Below are positions 24,906-37,100 of a DNA stretch of 64,000 bases, piece after piece. Source of the stretch: Antedon mediterranea. Its lineage: Eukaryota > Echinodermata > Crinoidea > Comatulida > Antedonidae. The translations under genes and the position numbers were made by a program. How positions within the stretch are numbered: the first letter of the stretch is position 1; each line of letters starts with the position of its first letter. The notes under the pieces are model-generated. The model was not told the origin of the DNA. It ran no database searches and saw only the letters and a program-made list of their open reading frames with translations. The stretch covers positions 23,560,432 to 23,624,431 of the forward strand of contig NC_092679.1 of NCBI RefSeq assembly GCF_964355755.1, read 5' to 3'.

Positions 24906-26025
24906 TTATCTGTCAGTATTTCTAGGTCTCATTTCCTGAAGCTGTATAACAACCACAGGTCGTGTTCGATTGGTATGGGCAACGTTTGGTTTCTTATCTT
25001 TGCTTAAACAAGTAAAGCAACAGTTGATAATTGTGTATAGATAGGGATTGACCGAGGAGTTAATTGGTATGATGAACATTGCAGAAAAAACATACATTTG
25101 CACAGGAGGTGTCCACCAATCCAGTTCAGCACCAATTGCCATCAATACAATAGGAAACCAGCAACAAAAATCTGTGAAAACTAGAAAGCCTATTTTCACT
25201 GCTAGTTTGATATCTTCTTTTCTTCTTCGATTTCTGTTAGCACCTGCTGATGTGCGTTTGATAGACACGAAAATGATTATATAACTTGCAGAGATGACGA
25301 TAAAACCTACACTGTTGAATCCGATACAGGTAGCAAAAGCATACTCCCAGCCTGGCCAATGGCTTTTTGATAACGGCAGTGCAAGGCACACACTCTTTAC
25401 TCCATAATAATTATACCCGAAATAATGCCACGCCACGTCGCGGTCGTAGTAATGGTTGTCTGTTATGGCGTTTGCTACTAGTGGAAGAAAACTGAGCATA
25501 ATCCAACATACCCATGCAATTCCGATAATAATCCTACAAGTTCTGCAACTAAGACGTTTGGTACTAAATGGATAAGCGATGTTTATAGCACGGTCGATGC
25601 TTAAAAGCATTAATGTAAAAACCGAAGACTGACCAGAGAGAGTGGCAATGGCACCAGCCAAACTGCAAAGAAAACTCCCCTTCCAATTCAATTCAAATTG
25701 TGCATATCGCCCTCTGTAATACATATCTACACTTAAAATGATAATCAAATAGATTACCATTAGCAGGTCCGACACGGCAAGGTTGGTGATGAGTGAGGTT
25801 TGCACTTTATTAATTTCGTTTTCATTACTTTTGTTGTTATCCTTTTTACACTGTCGTGATATGATAACGACTGAATTGCCACTAAGTGCTGAAATTACAA
25901 TGATCCACATCAATACCCGTATGTATTCACTTCCTAGTAAGTCTTCACATGAAGCAAATGGATCTACCTCATCGGGATAGCAATATTCAATGTCAATGGA
26001 ACAAAAACATGATACATCCGAGAAC
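24906..26025 (-). CDS. LGR/GRL101-type receptor: hinge plus seven-transmembrane exon
   Basis: A single large exon, acceptor TAATAG before 26025 and TAA at 24906-24908, about 372 codons. It opens with a cysteine-rich hinge (SCFCSIDIEYCYPDEVDPF, then SCEDLLGSEYIRVLMW). This hinge type joins leucine-rich repeats to the 7TM bundle in LGR, RXFP and GRL101 receptors. Seven membrane segments follow: NLAVSDLLMVIYL in TM2, LLSIDRAINIAYPF at the end of TM3 (DRA in place of DRY), and INSSVNPYLYTI in TM7. A cytoplasmic tail of about 45 residues ends RPRNTDR. The exon starts in the same phase (one base completing a codon) as every leucine-rich-repeat exon upstream at 34-46 kb, so it can splice directly to the last of them across about 8 kb. 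Expected role: plasma-membrane receptor for a hormone-like or other extracellular ligand, identity unknown. Confidence 0.92.
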
Positions 26026-27332
26026 CTATTAGAGGAAAGTTAAACATAATTTAATAATAAATATTTCATCTTTTAGAGGAAACATTGCAACTGGACTGGA
26101 ACTTTTTGTATCATGATAATGAGTAAATTATATAGTCTAATGAGAAAAGGAAATAATAAGATGTTTGTATCATTACCTTCTCAAATAATGTAAACAACTA
26201 CCTAAAACGTCGGACGGGACATTTATGAATTTTAAATGCATGTATGAAATTAATAAACAAAAACATTAAATACTAACGTAACTATATTAAGTTTAAACAA
26301 AAAATGTTTTCACATTTTGATGCAAGGTTTATGAAATAAATAGGATTTTTAAATTTCCCGTCCGTAACATCAAATATATGTTTTTTATAATTAATATTCA
26401 ATAATTTAAAAATCAGAAAAATTACAAAAATATTTATTAATAAACTTCAACATTTCTACTTTGAAAATGGCCAAGAGTTGTATCAAAATCAGTAAATGAG
26501 CATTTTCAACTCACGAACCAAATACTGTGGAATGCCCCTATGAAGGTTTTGCTGATGACCTGGATGCACTGTGCTACAAACGATTTCGAGAAATGGGCTT
26601 AACTAAGATTTCATGATACATGACTTTGAATCAATTCCGCCAACTCCAGTGGCAGTTTGTAATCACACAGTGCTCGTGTATAACAATGTATAGACAAAGG
26701 CATCAACTTATATTCGAAAAAATAGAGATGTATTCAAGCTAGATCATCTTGAACCCACCCCTCTCGACAGATTTTAATCGTCAACAAACCGATTGTAATA
26801 CATGTAACTTAAGTTAAGTCAAAATCTCTCTCTAAAATAGTTCATACATTTTTTTTCTAATGAATCATGTTTAAAAACTATGCATATTTCTCAAACCTTT
26901 CCTTTTGAGAAAATGGCGGCCATTTAGACCACTTATTTTTTGCTGACCAAATAAGCCTATACTTACAATGTTTTTAAGTTTGTCAATTCCTCAAAAGTAC
27001 TCAAACTGTAATACTGTAAGTTGTTATCTTGTAACCATCTACAGAATAATAGTTTTAGATAATTAAATCAAGCATAGGCATAAACATGATTAGTAAAATG
27101 TGTAACACAACAAACACTCCCCGCAAAAAAATCTTATTCGAAGCTTATTATACTCTGTAGTGTTTATTTCAACAGAATAAAAAATACTGTTAAATTGGTA
27201 TTGAAATTACAACAGTGTTTAACTTACAATGATGTCAGTGATGAAGCAAAAAAAGTAAATGCATTTCGATCTATTGTAGTTATTCTGTTGTTATCTAAAT
27301 GCCTTTAAAAGATAAATCAATTAGACATAAAA

Positions 27333-27590
27333 TTGTATATGTATATTACATTATGGAAGGGTACAACATATATGGGGAATAATCAGATTGTATTTAAAAG
27401 AAATTATAAATACTTTAAACACTGGATTGATTCCGGTTTTATGACAATTAGAGACGTAAATATGTTTTATAAATTCAGACACGTTATTAAGAAAATTAAA
27501 AAGAGAAAAGGGGTAGCAGAATTCTTGTTAATATACAAAACATTCAATTCTATTCAACTGGAAAATAAAGATATTTTTTTTTTATCTTTT
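27333..27590 (+). pseudogene. L1/Tx1-like LINE remnant, left part
   Basis: An open segment around NNQIVFKRNYKYFKHWIDSG and IRDV...VAEFLLIYKTFNSI resembles the post-RT region of L1/Tx1-like ORF2. It lacks the RT core. The same element seems to resume at 31767 after a 3.8-kb minisatellite. Confidence 0.6.
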
Positions 27591-27907
27591 GTGGCGTAAA
27601 CACCACTTTTATTCACATTCATATTATCTTTCATGTCATCACATAAAATCATATTATTTATCACATTTTTGTTAATTCCTAATGTCATTAGAATTTGATA
27701 AACTTCATCATTTTTAAATCTTTGTATTTTATTTTAATTTTATTTAAAACATATTTATGCCTTTACAGGATAAAAACATATCAGGTATAGATGTATCACC
27801 TGTTTTACATATGGTCATGTTTATAGTAAATAAAAGGTTAAAATATGCATACAGTTTATACAAAGACGCCGTTTGGTCTAAATAACCTAAAAATAATCTA
27901 AAAAATA

Positions 27908-30900
27908 AAGATAATCATCCAAATGCATGTGTCAATAATCATCCAAATGCATGTGTCAATAATCATCCAAATGCATTTGTCAATAATCATCCAAATGCAT
28001 GTGTCAATAATCATCCAAATGCATTTGTCAATAATCATCCAAATGCATGTGTCAATAATCATCCAAATGCATTTCTCAATAATCATCCAAATGCATGTGT
28101 CAATAATCATCCAAATGCATTTGTCAATAATCATCCAAATGCATGTGTCAATCATCAAAATGCATGTGTCAATAATCATCCAAATGCATGTGTCAATAAT
28201 CATCCAAATGCATGTGTCAATAATCATCCAAATGCATGTGTCAATAATCATCCAAATGCATGTGTCAATCATCATCCAAATGCATGTGTCAATCATCATC
28301 CAAATGCATGTGTCAATAATCATCCAAATGCATGTGTCAATAATCATCCAAATGCATGTGTCAATAATCATCCAAATGCATGTGTCAATAATCATCCAAA
28401 TGCATGTGTCAATAATCATCCAAATGCATGTGTCAATAATCATCCAAATGCATGTGTCAATAATCATCCAAATGCATGTGTCAATAATCATCCAAATGCA
28501 TGTGTCAATAATCATCCAAATGCATGTGTCAATAATCATCCAAATGCATGTGTCAATAATCATCCAAATGCATGTGTCAATAATCATCCAAATGCATGTG
28601 TCAATAATCATCCAAATGCATGTGTCAATAATCATCCAAATGCATGTGTCAATCATCCAAATGCATGTGTCAATAATCATCCAAATGCATGTGTCAATAA
28701 TCAGCCAAATGCATGTGTCAATAATCAGCCAAATGCATGTGTCAATAATCATCCAAATGCATGTGTCAATAATCATCCAAATGCATGTGTCAATAATCAT
28801 CCAAATGCATGTGTCAATAATCATCCAAATGCATGTGTCAATAATCATCCAAATGCATGTGTCAATCATCCAAATGCATGTGTCAATAATCATCCAAATG
28901 CATGTGTCAATAATCATCCAAATGCACGTGTCAATAATCATCCAAATGCATGTGTCAATAATCATCCAAATGCATGTGTCAATAATCATCCAAATGCATG
29001 TGTCAATAATCATCCAAATGCATGTGTCAATAATCATCCAAATGCATGTGTCAATAATCATCCAAATGCATGTGTCAATAATCATCCAAATGCATGTGTC
29101 AATAATCATCCAAATGCATGTGTCAATAATCATCCAAATGCATGTGTCAATAATCATCCAAATGCATGTGTCAATAATCATCCAAATGCATGTGTCAATA
29201 ATCATCCAAATGCATGTGTCAATAATCATCCAAATGCATGTGTCAATAATCATCCAAATGCATGTGTCAATAATCATCCAAATGCATGTGTCAATAATCA
29301 TCCAAATGCATGTGTCAATAATCATCCAAATGCATGTGTCAATAATCATCCAAATGCATGTGTCAATAATCATCCAAATGCATGTGTCAATAATCATCCA
29401 AATGCATGTGTCAATAATCATCCAAATGCATGTGTCAATAATCATCCAAATGCATGTGTCAATAATCATCCAAATGCATGTGTCAATAATCATCCAAATG
29501 CATGTGTCAATAATCATCCAAATGCATGTGTCAATAATCATCCAAATGCATGTGTCAATAATCATCCAAATGCATGTGTCAATAATCATCCAAATGCATG
29601 TGTCAATAATCATCCAAATGCATGTGTCAATAATCATCCAAATGCATGTGTCAATAATCATCCAAATGCATGTGTCAATAATCATCCAAATGCATGTGTC
29701 AATAATCATCCAAATGCATGTGTCAATAATCATCCAAATGCATGTGTCAATAATCATCCAAATGCATGTGTCAATAATCATCCAAATGCATGTGTCAATA
29801 ATCATCCAAATGCATGTGTCAATAATCATCCAAATGCATGTGTCAATAATCATCCAAATGCATGTGTCAATAATCATCCAAATGCATGTGTCAATAATCA
29901 TCCAAATGCATGTGTCAATAATCATCCAAATGCATGTGTCAATAATCATCCAAATGCATGTGTCAATAATCATCCAAATGCATGTGTCAATAATCATCCA
30001 AATGCATGTGTCAATAATCATCCAAATGCATGTGTCAATAATCATCCAAATGCATGTGTCAATCATCCAAATGCATGTGTCAATAATCATCCAAATGCAT
30101 GTGTCAATAATCAGCCAAATGCATGTGTCAATAATCAGCCAAATGCATGTGTCAATAATCATCCAAATGCATGTGTCAATAATCATCCAAATGCATGTGT
30201 CAATAATCATCCAAATGCATGTGTCAATAATCATCCAAATGCATGTGTCAATAATCATCCAAATGCATGTGTCAATCATCCAAATGCATGTGTCAATAAT
30301 CATCCAAATGCATGTGTCAATAATCATCCAAATGCACGTGTCAATAATCATCCAAATGCACGTGTCAATAATCATCCAAATGCATGTGTCAATAATCATC
30401 CAAATGCATGTGTCAATAATCATCCAAATGCATGTGTCAATAATCATCCAAATGCATGTGTCAATAATCATCCAAATGCATGTGTCAATAATCATCCAAA
30501 TGCATGTGTCAATAATCATCCAAATGCATGTGTCAATAATCATCCAAATGCATGTGTCAATAATCATCCAAATGCATGTGTCAATAATCATCCAAATGCA
30601 TGTGTCAATAATCATCCAAATGCATGTGTCAATAATCATCCAAATGCATGTGTCAATAATCATCCAAATGCATGTGTCAATAATCATCCAAATGCATGTG
30701 TCAATAATCATCCAAATGCATGTGTCAATAATCATCCAAATGCATGTGTCAATAATCATCCAAATGCATGTGTCAATAATCATCCAAATGCATGTGTCAA
30801 TAATCATCCAAATGCATGTGTCAATAATCATCCAAATGCATGTGTCAATAATCATCCAAATGCATGTGTCAATAATCATCCAAATGCATGTGTCAATAAT

Positions 30901-31733
30901 CATCCAAATGCATGTGTCAATAATCATCCAAATGCATGTGTCAATAATCATCCAAATGCATGTGTCAATAATCATCCAAATGCATGTGTCAATAATCATC
31001 CAAATGCATGTGTCAATAATCATCCAAATGCATGTGTCAATAATCATCCAAATGCATGTGTCAATAATCATCCAAATGCATGTGTCAATAATCATCCAAA
31101 TGCATGTGTCAATAATCATCCAAATGCATGTGTCAATAATCATCCAAATGCATGTGTCAATAATCATCCAAATGCATGTGTCAATAATCATCCAAATGCA
31201 TGTGTCAATAATCATCCAAATGCATGTGTCAATAATCATCCAAATGCATGTGTCAATAATCATCCAAATGCATGTGTCAATAATCATCCAAATGCATGTG
31301 TCAATAATCATCCAAATGCATGTGTCAATAATCATCCAAATGCATGTGTCAATAATCATCCAAATGCATGTGTCAATAATCATCCAAATGCATGTGTCAA
31401 TAATCATCCAAATGCATGTGTCAATAATCATCCAAATGCATGTGTCAATAATCATCCAAATGCATGTGTCAATAATCATCCAAATGCATGTGTCAATCAT
31501 CCAAATGCATGTGTCAATCATCCAAATGCATGTGTCAATAATCATCCAAATGCATGTGTCAATAATCATCCAAATGCATGTGTCAATAATCATCCAAATG
31601 CATGTGTCAATAATCATCTAAATGCATGTGTCAATAATCATCTAAATGCATGTGTCAATAATCATCTAAATGCATGTGTCAATCATCAAAATGCATGTGT
31701 CAATCATCAAAATGCATGTGTCAATCATCATGA
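27908..31733. repeat. 24-bp minisatellite, about 159 copies, with higher-order structure
   Basis: Unit AATCATCCAAATGCATGTGT plus CAAT, centred on the palindrome ATGCAT. The period is a multiple of three and the unit lacks stops, so ORFs of over 1,200 codons run on both strands (27923-31621 plus, 31617-27898 minus), with IIDTCIWM-type octapeptides. These are artefacts. The left edge (27913-28140) alternates GCATGTGTC and GCATTTGTC units. Both edges carry 21-bp units with ATCAAAATGC. A block with two 21-bp units, two CAGCC-variant units and GCACGTG variants occurs at about 28651-28930 and again at 30061-30370, exactly 1,410 bp apart. Confidence 0.97.
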
Positions 31734-31766
31734 AGTCATACAACTACCACAATTCAATTTAAACTA

Positions 31767-32063
31767 ATGATATTTATACAAATAAAAATTAACTCTCCGA
31801 ATAAATCTCAAATAAAATGGGATAGAGAACTTAACATAGATATTGAATGGGAAAAGGTATGGACACAAAAAAGTATGCAAGATAAAGGAAACAAAATATG
31901 GTGCACTTTAACTTTAAATTATTACACAAAATACTGCCAACAAACAAAAGGATTCATACATGGAAGGTCAATAGATTATAACATATGTCTAAAATGTCAT
32001 ACAATCGAAGAAGAAACACATGCGTATACGCCAAACAAGTATGGACTACGATACATGAAATAA
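31767..32063 (+). pseudogene. L1/Tx1-like LINE remnant, right part (zinc-knuckle region)
   Basis: An open segment with IKWDRELNIDIEWEKVWTQ, then TKGFIHGRSIDYNICLKCH and EEETHAY. This is the tryptophan/cysteine pattern of the C-terminal CxxC...H region found in L1/Tx1 ORF2 proteins. It matches the layout of the minus-strand remnant at 62381-62822. It probably belongs to the remnant at 27333-27590, split by the minisatellite. Confidence 0.6.
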
Positions 32064-32107
32064 CAGAGCAATATTATAAGCTTTGAGAATATCATAATTG
32101 TAACAGA

Positions 32108-33665
32108 CTAGATGGCACGCTCGCTTCGCTCGCGTACCATCTAGGTCGTGCCCACAGATGGTTCTCGAATACACAGTATTTCCAGCGAGAAAAAAATGGA
32201 GATTTCAAATGTACGTACTGCCGGACTATAATACATTGTCGTTTACAGAAACGAATAAATATACACAATGATTTATGTAGTCAGCTAAAATTAGCACCCT
32301 GGGAATTACTTCCGAGAGAGAAACAAAATGAGTCAATTTTTTTTATTTGGACTCATTTAAACAAACCCAATTTGTGTTTTGTATGTAACATTAAGGGTTG
32401 AGGGATGGGGGAAGAAGATAGGTACAAAGAGGAAACATTTTAAAATATATTCCTATCCACTCAGTAACGAAATATTGTTTTTAATGTTTTATAGGCCTAT
32501 AAATAATATACCACTAAATACAGTAAAACATTTACGATTTAATACGGTACTTTGTTAAAACTCTCACTGTCATAGTCGATTGAAATAGTAAAGTACATGT
32601 AACGATACACCACTACGACGTTTATATATTTTTTAATTATTAATTAATACAAACGTTGAGAAGCAACTGTCAGTAATAACGTTTATTTATTTGTATATTA
32701 TATGTTTATAATCTAACAGTAGGGCCTACCCACATTCACAGTAATAAAGTTTATTTGTATATATTTTTATATTACATCTAACAGTACCAACACTCACAGT
32801 AAGAAATTTGCGATTCAAATTGCGATCAAAAGTGGTTAATACCTTAACAGTATTGTACAGCATTGCAATACTATTTATGTTTATTCTCCAAGGGGGCCCA
32901 TAAATCTAAATCTATACCTCTATGGTTAAACCAAATAATTTGGAATGTTTATTTGTATATTATATGTTTATAATCTAACAGTAGGGCCTACCCACACTCA
33001 CAGTAATAAAGTTTATTTGTATATATTTTTATATTACATCTAACAGTACCAACACTCACAGTAAGAAATTTGCGATTCAAATTGCGATCAAAAGTGGTTA
33101 ATACCTTAACAGTATTGTACAGCATTGCAATACTATTTATGTTTATTCTCCAAGGGGGCCCATAAATCTAAATCTATACCTGTATGGTTAAACCAAATAA
33201 TTTGGAATGTTCCATTCATCACAAATCAATACATTTGTAAAAACGTATATTAAATGTATCAAAATAGTATTTTTTAAAGAAAATCGGCCTGTCTTCAACA
33301 TTATGATGGTGTACTCTAGCTGTTCAACCGGTTTTCAGCTATTAAAAACAATTATCGTAGGAGGAGATAGGAAAATGCGAAGCCTCCTCGCATTTTTGTG
33401 GCGGGTATTTTTCAAGATGGACATCCATTATACAGTGTATACCACGGTCGGAAAACACCCCTATTTGGGGCAAATCTTGGAACCTAAATTCGTTTTAACC
33501 GTCAATAACTTATTATCTAACTTAATTTAATTAGTAAACAGGGTTACATCAGGTGGTTAAAATCAGTACCGAAAGTACGAACCAACTTTATATACCATCG
33601 AGTAAAAATTCTAGAAGTAAGGCGCGATTTACCGAATTTTGCCCTTACGTAAATTTATATATAGA
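32108..33665 (-). mobile_element. Helitron-like non-autonomous element, full length
   Basis: On the minus strand the element begins TCTATATATAAATTTACG (5' TC) and ends in a hairpin whose last arm is GCGTGCCATCTAG (3' CTAG). It is flanked by A at its 5' end and T at its 3' end, as expected for Helitron insertion between A and T. The terminal hairpin pairs CTAGATGGTACGC with GCGTGCCATCTAG around a GAGCGAAGCGA core. A homologous copy at 56894-58186 has the same ends and a different flank. No Rep/helicase is encoded. Canonical Helitrons keep the hairpin some bases before CTRR; here CTAG is inside it, so this may be a related rolling-circle class. Confidence 0.75.
32685..33208. repeat. 262-bp internal tandem duplication in the Helitron-like element
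   Basis: The segment starting TTATTTGTATATTATATGTT and ending AATAATTTGGAATG occurs twice, 262 bp apart. The copy at 56894-58186 has it once. The two units are nearly identical, so the duplication is recent. Confidence 0.85.
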
Positions 33666-33727
33666 TAAACAGTTTAAAAAAACATATTTTCGGGTTAAAT
33701 TATTGTAAATGTCAATGGGCAAACTGT

Positions 33728-34030
33728 ATGGTATCAAATGAAAGCATACACAATATGCTACCCATTGCTACCCAACTTGTTTTGTAAATGTTTAATTATG
33801 AGGCTAATTTTATGGAAAATGTTCATAATTTGACTACTTTTATACATCAAAAATGAATATTTGGTAGCGTAATTGTTGTGTTTATTTATATAATATTAAA
33901 TAATTTAAGTGTTTGGAAGAACTATTTAGTATCAAATAAAAGCCCATACACTATTCTATCCATTGCTACCCAACTTGTAATAGAAATCTGTAATTATGAT
34001 GCTAATTTTGTGAAAAATGTGCATATTTTA
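33728..34030. repeat. imperfect direct repeat, about 200 bp spacing
   Basis: GTATCAAATGAAAGC through TATTGCTACCCAACTTGT-type sequence and GGCTAATTTTATGG near 33730-33815 recurs, diverged, near 33929-34025. Confidence 0.7.
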
Positions 34031-34143
34031 TTGATAATGCAACAAGAGAAGCGAGCATCGTCACTTGGTTGGTGTCGAATGGCACCAGGTGGGACCAAGG
34101 GACCGTTTTAACAATTAAAAAAAGGGTTACTTTATATACTCAC

Positions 34144-37100
34144 AGTATCTTCAATGCTGTCAAATCAGCAAATGCAGTGGCTGACAATGTAACTATTTGG
34201 TTATAGCTCAAATCCCTTTAAAAAAAGAATGCAAAGGTAAAAATTATAAATTAGCGGCGGCACCAGGATCGTCCCGACAGAGGGGGGGGGGGGATTGATA
34301 TGCAACAAGCGAAGAGAGCATCATCACTTGGTTGGTGCTAGGGCCACAGTTAGGGGATCCGGGGGAAGAATGACGTTCAGCGTATTTAATTTGAGGCCAT
34401 TTTAATGAATAAAATAAGTTAACTTAATGTACTTACAGTTCTTTCAATGCTGTCAAATCAGCAAATGCATTCGCTGGCAATGTACCTATTTGGTTATGGC
34501 TCAAATCCCTTTAAAGAAAGAATGCGAACGTAGAATACAATTATACATCATTATTATTGTGATAAATATTTACTACAAAATACAAACTATTTCAAAAAAT
34601 TACTTATTTCATTCAAGGGGGATATGCAACAAGCGAAGTGAGCATCACTTGGCTGGTGCATATCAAGGGGCCCAGGTGGGACCAAGGGGCCGTTTTAATA
34701 ATTAAACAAAAGGTTACTTAATATACTCACAGTTCTTCCAATGCTGTCAAATCAGCAAATGCATTGGCTGGCAATGTACCTATTTGGTTATTGGTCAAAT
34801 CCCTTTTAAAAAAGAATGCAAAAGTAAGAATTATAAATTAGCGGTGGCACCAGGATCGTACCGACAGGGGTGGGGAGGGGGGTGATATGCAACAAGCCAA
34901 GCGAGCATCGTCACTTGGTTGGTACATGTCAAATGGCACCAGGTGGGACCATGGGACCGTTTTAATAATTAAAAAAAGGGTTACTTTATATACTCACAGT
35001 TTCTTCAATGCTGTCAAACCAGCAAATTCATTGGCTGACAATGTAACTATTTGGCTATAGCTCAAATTCTTTCAAAGAATGCAAAGGTAAAAATTATAAA
35101 TTAGCGGCGGCACCAGGATCGTCCCGACAGAGGGGGGGGGGGGGATTGATATGCAACAAGCGAAGAGAGCATCATCACTTGGTTGGTGCTAGGGCCACAG
35201 TTAGGGGATCCAGGGGAAGAATGACGTTCAGCGTATTTAATTTGAGGCCATTTTAATGAATAAAATAAGTTAACTTTATATACTCACAGTAACGTCAATG
35301 CTGTCAAATCAGCAAATGCATTGGCTGGCAATGTAACTATTTGGTTAAACCTCAAATCCCTTTAAAGAAAGAATACAAACGTAGAATACAATTATACATT
35401 ATATTAATGTGATAAATATTTACTACAAAATACACATTAGGCCTACTACAAAAATTACTTAATTCATTATATTTCATTATATTATATTTTGTAATTTTAG
35501 CATGACCCGTCCTAGTTTACAAAATACCAAAAACGTCGGCCTCTAGAACTATAACTGCTGCTGCTTGCTTTAGCTTCTGAATGAGTAGACCTCTTGGAAC
35601 GTAGCTGGCTAAAGCTGCGGCGTGAAAAAAAGAGTTACTTAATATACTCACAGGATTTCCAATGCTGTCAAATCAGCAAATACATTGGCTGGCAATGTAA
35701 CTATTTGGTTATTGCCCAAAAACCTTTAAAGAAAGAATACAAACGTAGAATACAATTATACATTATATTAATGCGATAAATATTTACTACAAATTAATAC
35801 AAACAATTTACTTATTTCATTATATTTCCGCTGAACGACACGAAATGACAGAAAAACAGTTTTTTATGGAGTTTTTATGAATGTATCTCTGTGTTATTAT
35901 TTGAACAATTGTTATGGCTGTATTTTTTTTAATAGTTTTTGAAACATCGTCGGCATTGACATTTTAAAGTAAGATTTCAATTTTTCAATTTCAATTTCTA
36001 TTTAGATGATCTCAAAATCGTACTATGTTAAAGTAGACATGTTCGTAACATTGTTTTATTCTGAAAACGAAAACGTCTATAACCTTTGACCTGGTACACC
36101 ATGCTTCAAAATCCCAATCAGGCTTTCTAATGACCTAGTGTTAAATGCATTGGCTGGCAATGTAACTATTTGGTTATAGCTCAAACCCCTTTAAAGAAAG
36201 GGAGTTCAGGTTATTATTTGCCATTTCTTTTGTTTTCTCATGTTTTACTATTTTAAACCATTTTTACCATTCATCATTATTGTTGATACCAATATAATAA
36301 CCATTTGTAATTAGCGCGCCTACATAGGTGTGTAATGTTGGACAAATTGCTCTGCATACCATAGTCACAGCAACACATTTGAAATAATTATATCAATAGA
36401 CAACACATCGCTGATAATAAAACTGTCTGTTAATTAAATTGTAAACTGTAATTGTGGTTTGTCTAACAGAATCTTGACTTAAAATAGGACTATGGGGGAA
36501 AATGTCACCTTTTATTAGGCTATTACCTCAGTTTTCATAGTTAAAATATCAATTTTTAATACATTTATAATAACGTGAGAGTGCCATTTCCGACCATCTA
36601 GAGGTGTTATATTTTCAAAATCGCCTAAAACTCAGCCCAACATGGTTGGTGTGGACTCTACAGTTGCGCCCCCCCCCCCCGCCTTCACAAAATCCTGGAT
36701 CCGCCCCTGTGGCCGAATGACGTATTTTAAGGCCGTTTTAATGAATACAATAAGTTAACTTTATATACTTACAGTGCTTCCAATGCTGTCAAATCAGCAA
36801 ATATATTGGCTGGCAATGTAACTATTTTATTACCGTACAAATACCTTTGAAAAGAGAATACAAAAGTAAAATTTACAAATTAGCCGTGGTACCAAGGTGA
36901 TATGCAACAAGCGAAGCGAGCATCATCACTTGGTTGGTGCAGGGCCACAGTTGGGGATCCAGGGGAAGAATGACGTTCAGCGTATTTAATTAGAGTAGGC
37001 AGGAACCTAAAAGTGAACCTAATCACTATAACAAGAGTTCAGGTTCCGTACTCCCAAAGTAACAACAATGATATAAAATAAACTATATAAAAATATTTAA

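Noticed and set aside
27898-31621. ORFs of over 1,200 codons on both strands
   Set aside because: They run entirely through a 24-bp tandem repeat whose period is a multiple of three; open frames on both strands show they are artefacts.
27908-31733. CRISPR-like array
   Set aside because: Units are contiguous with no variable spacers, and the locus is clearly animal DNA.
33207-33530. 107-codon ORF also seen at 57728-57952
   Set aside because: Shared because it lies in the Helitron-like repeat; the two copies differ by frame-changing events and no domain is recognisable.
34427-35779. Plus-strand ORFs starting MYLQFFQCCQISK or similar
   Set aside because: They are the antisense of LRR exons and their flanking introns; the minus-strand LRR reading has splice sites and family logic.
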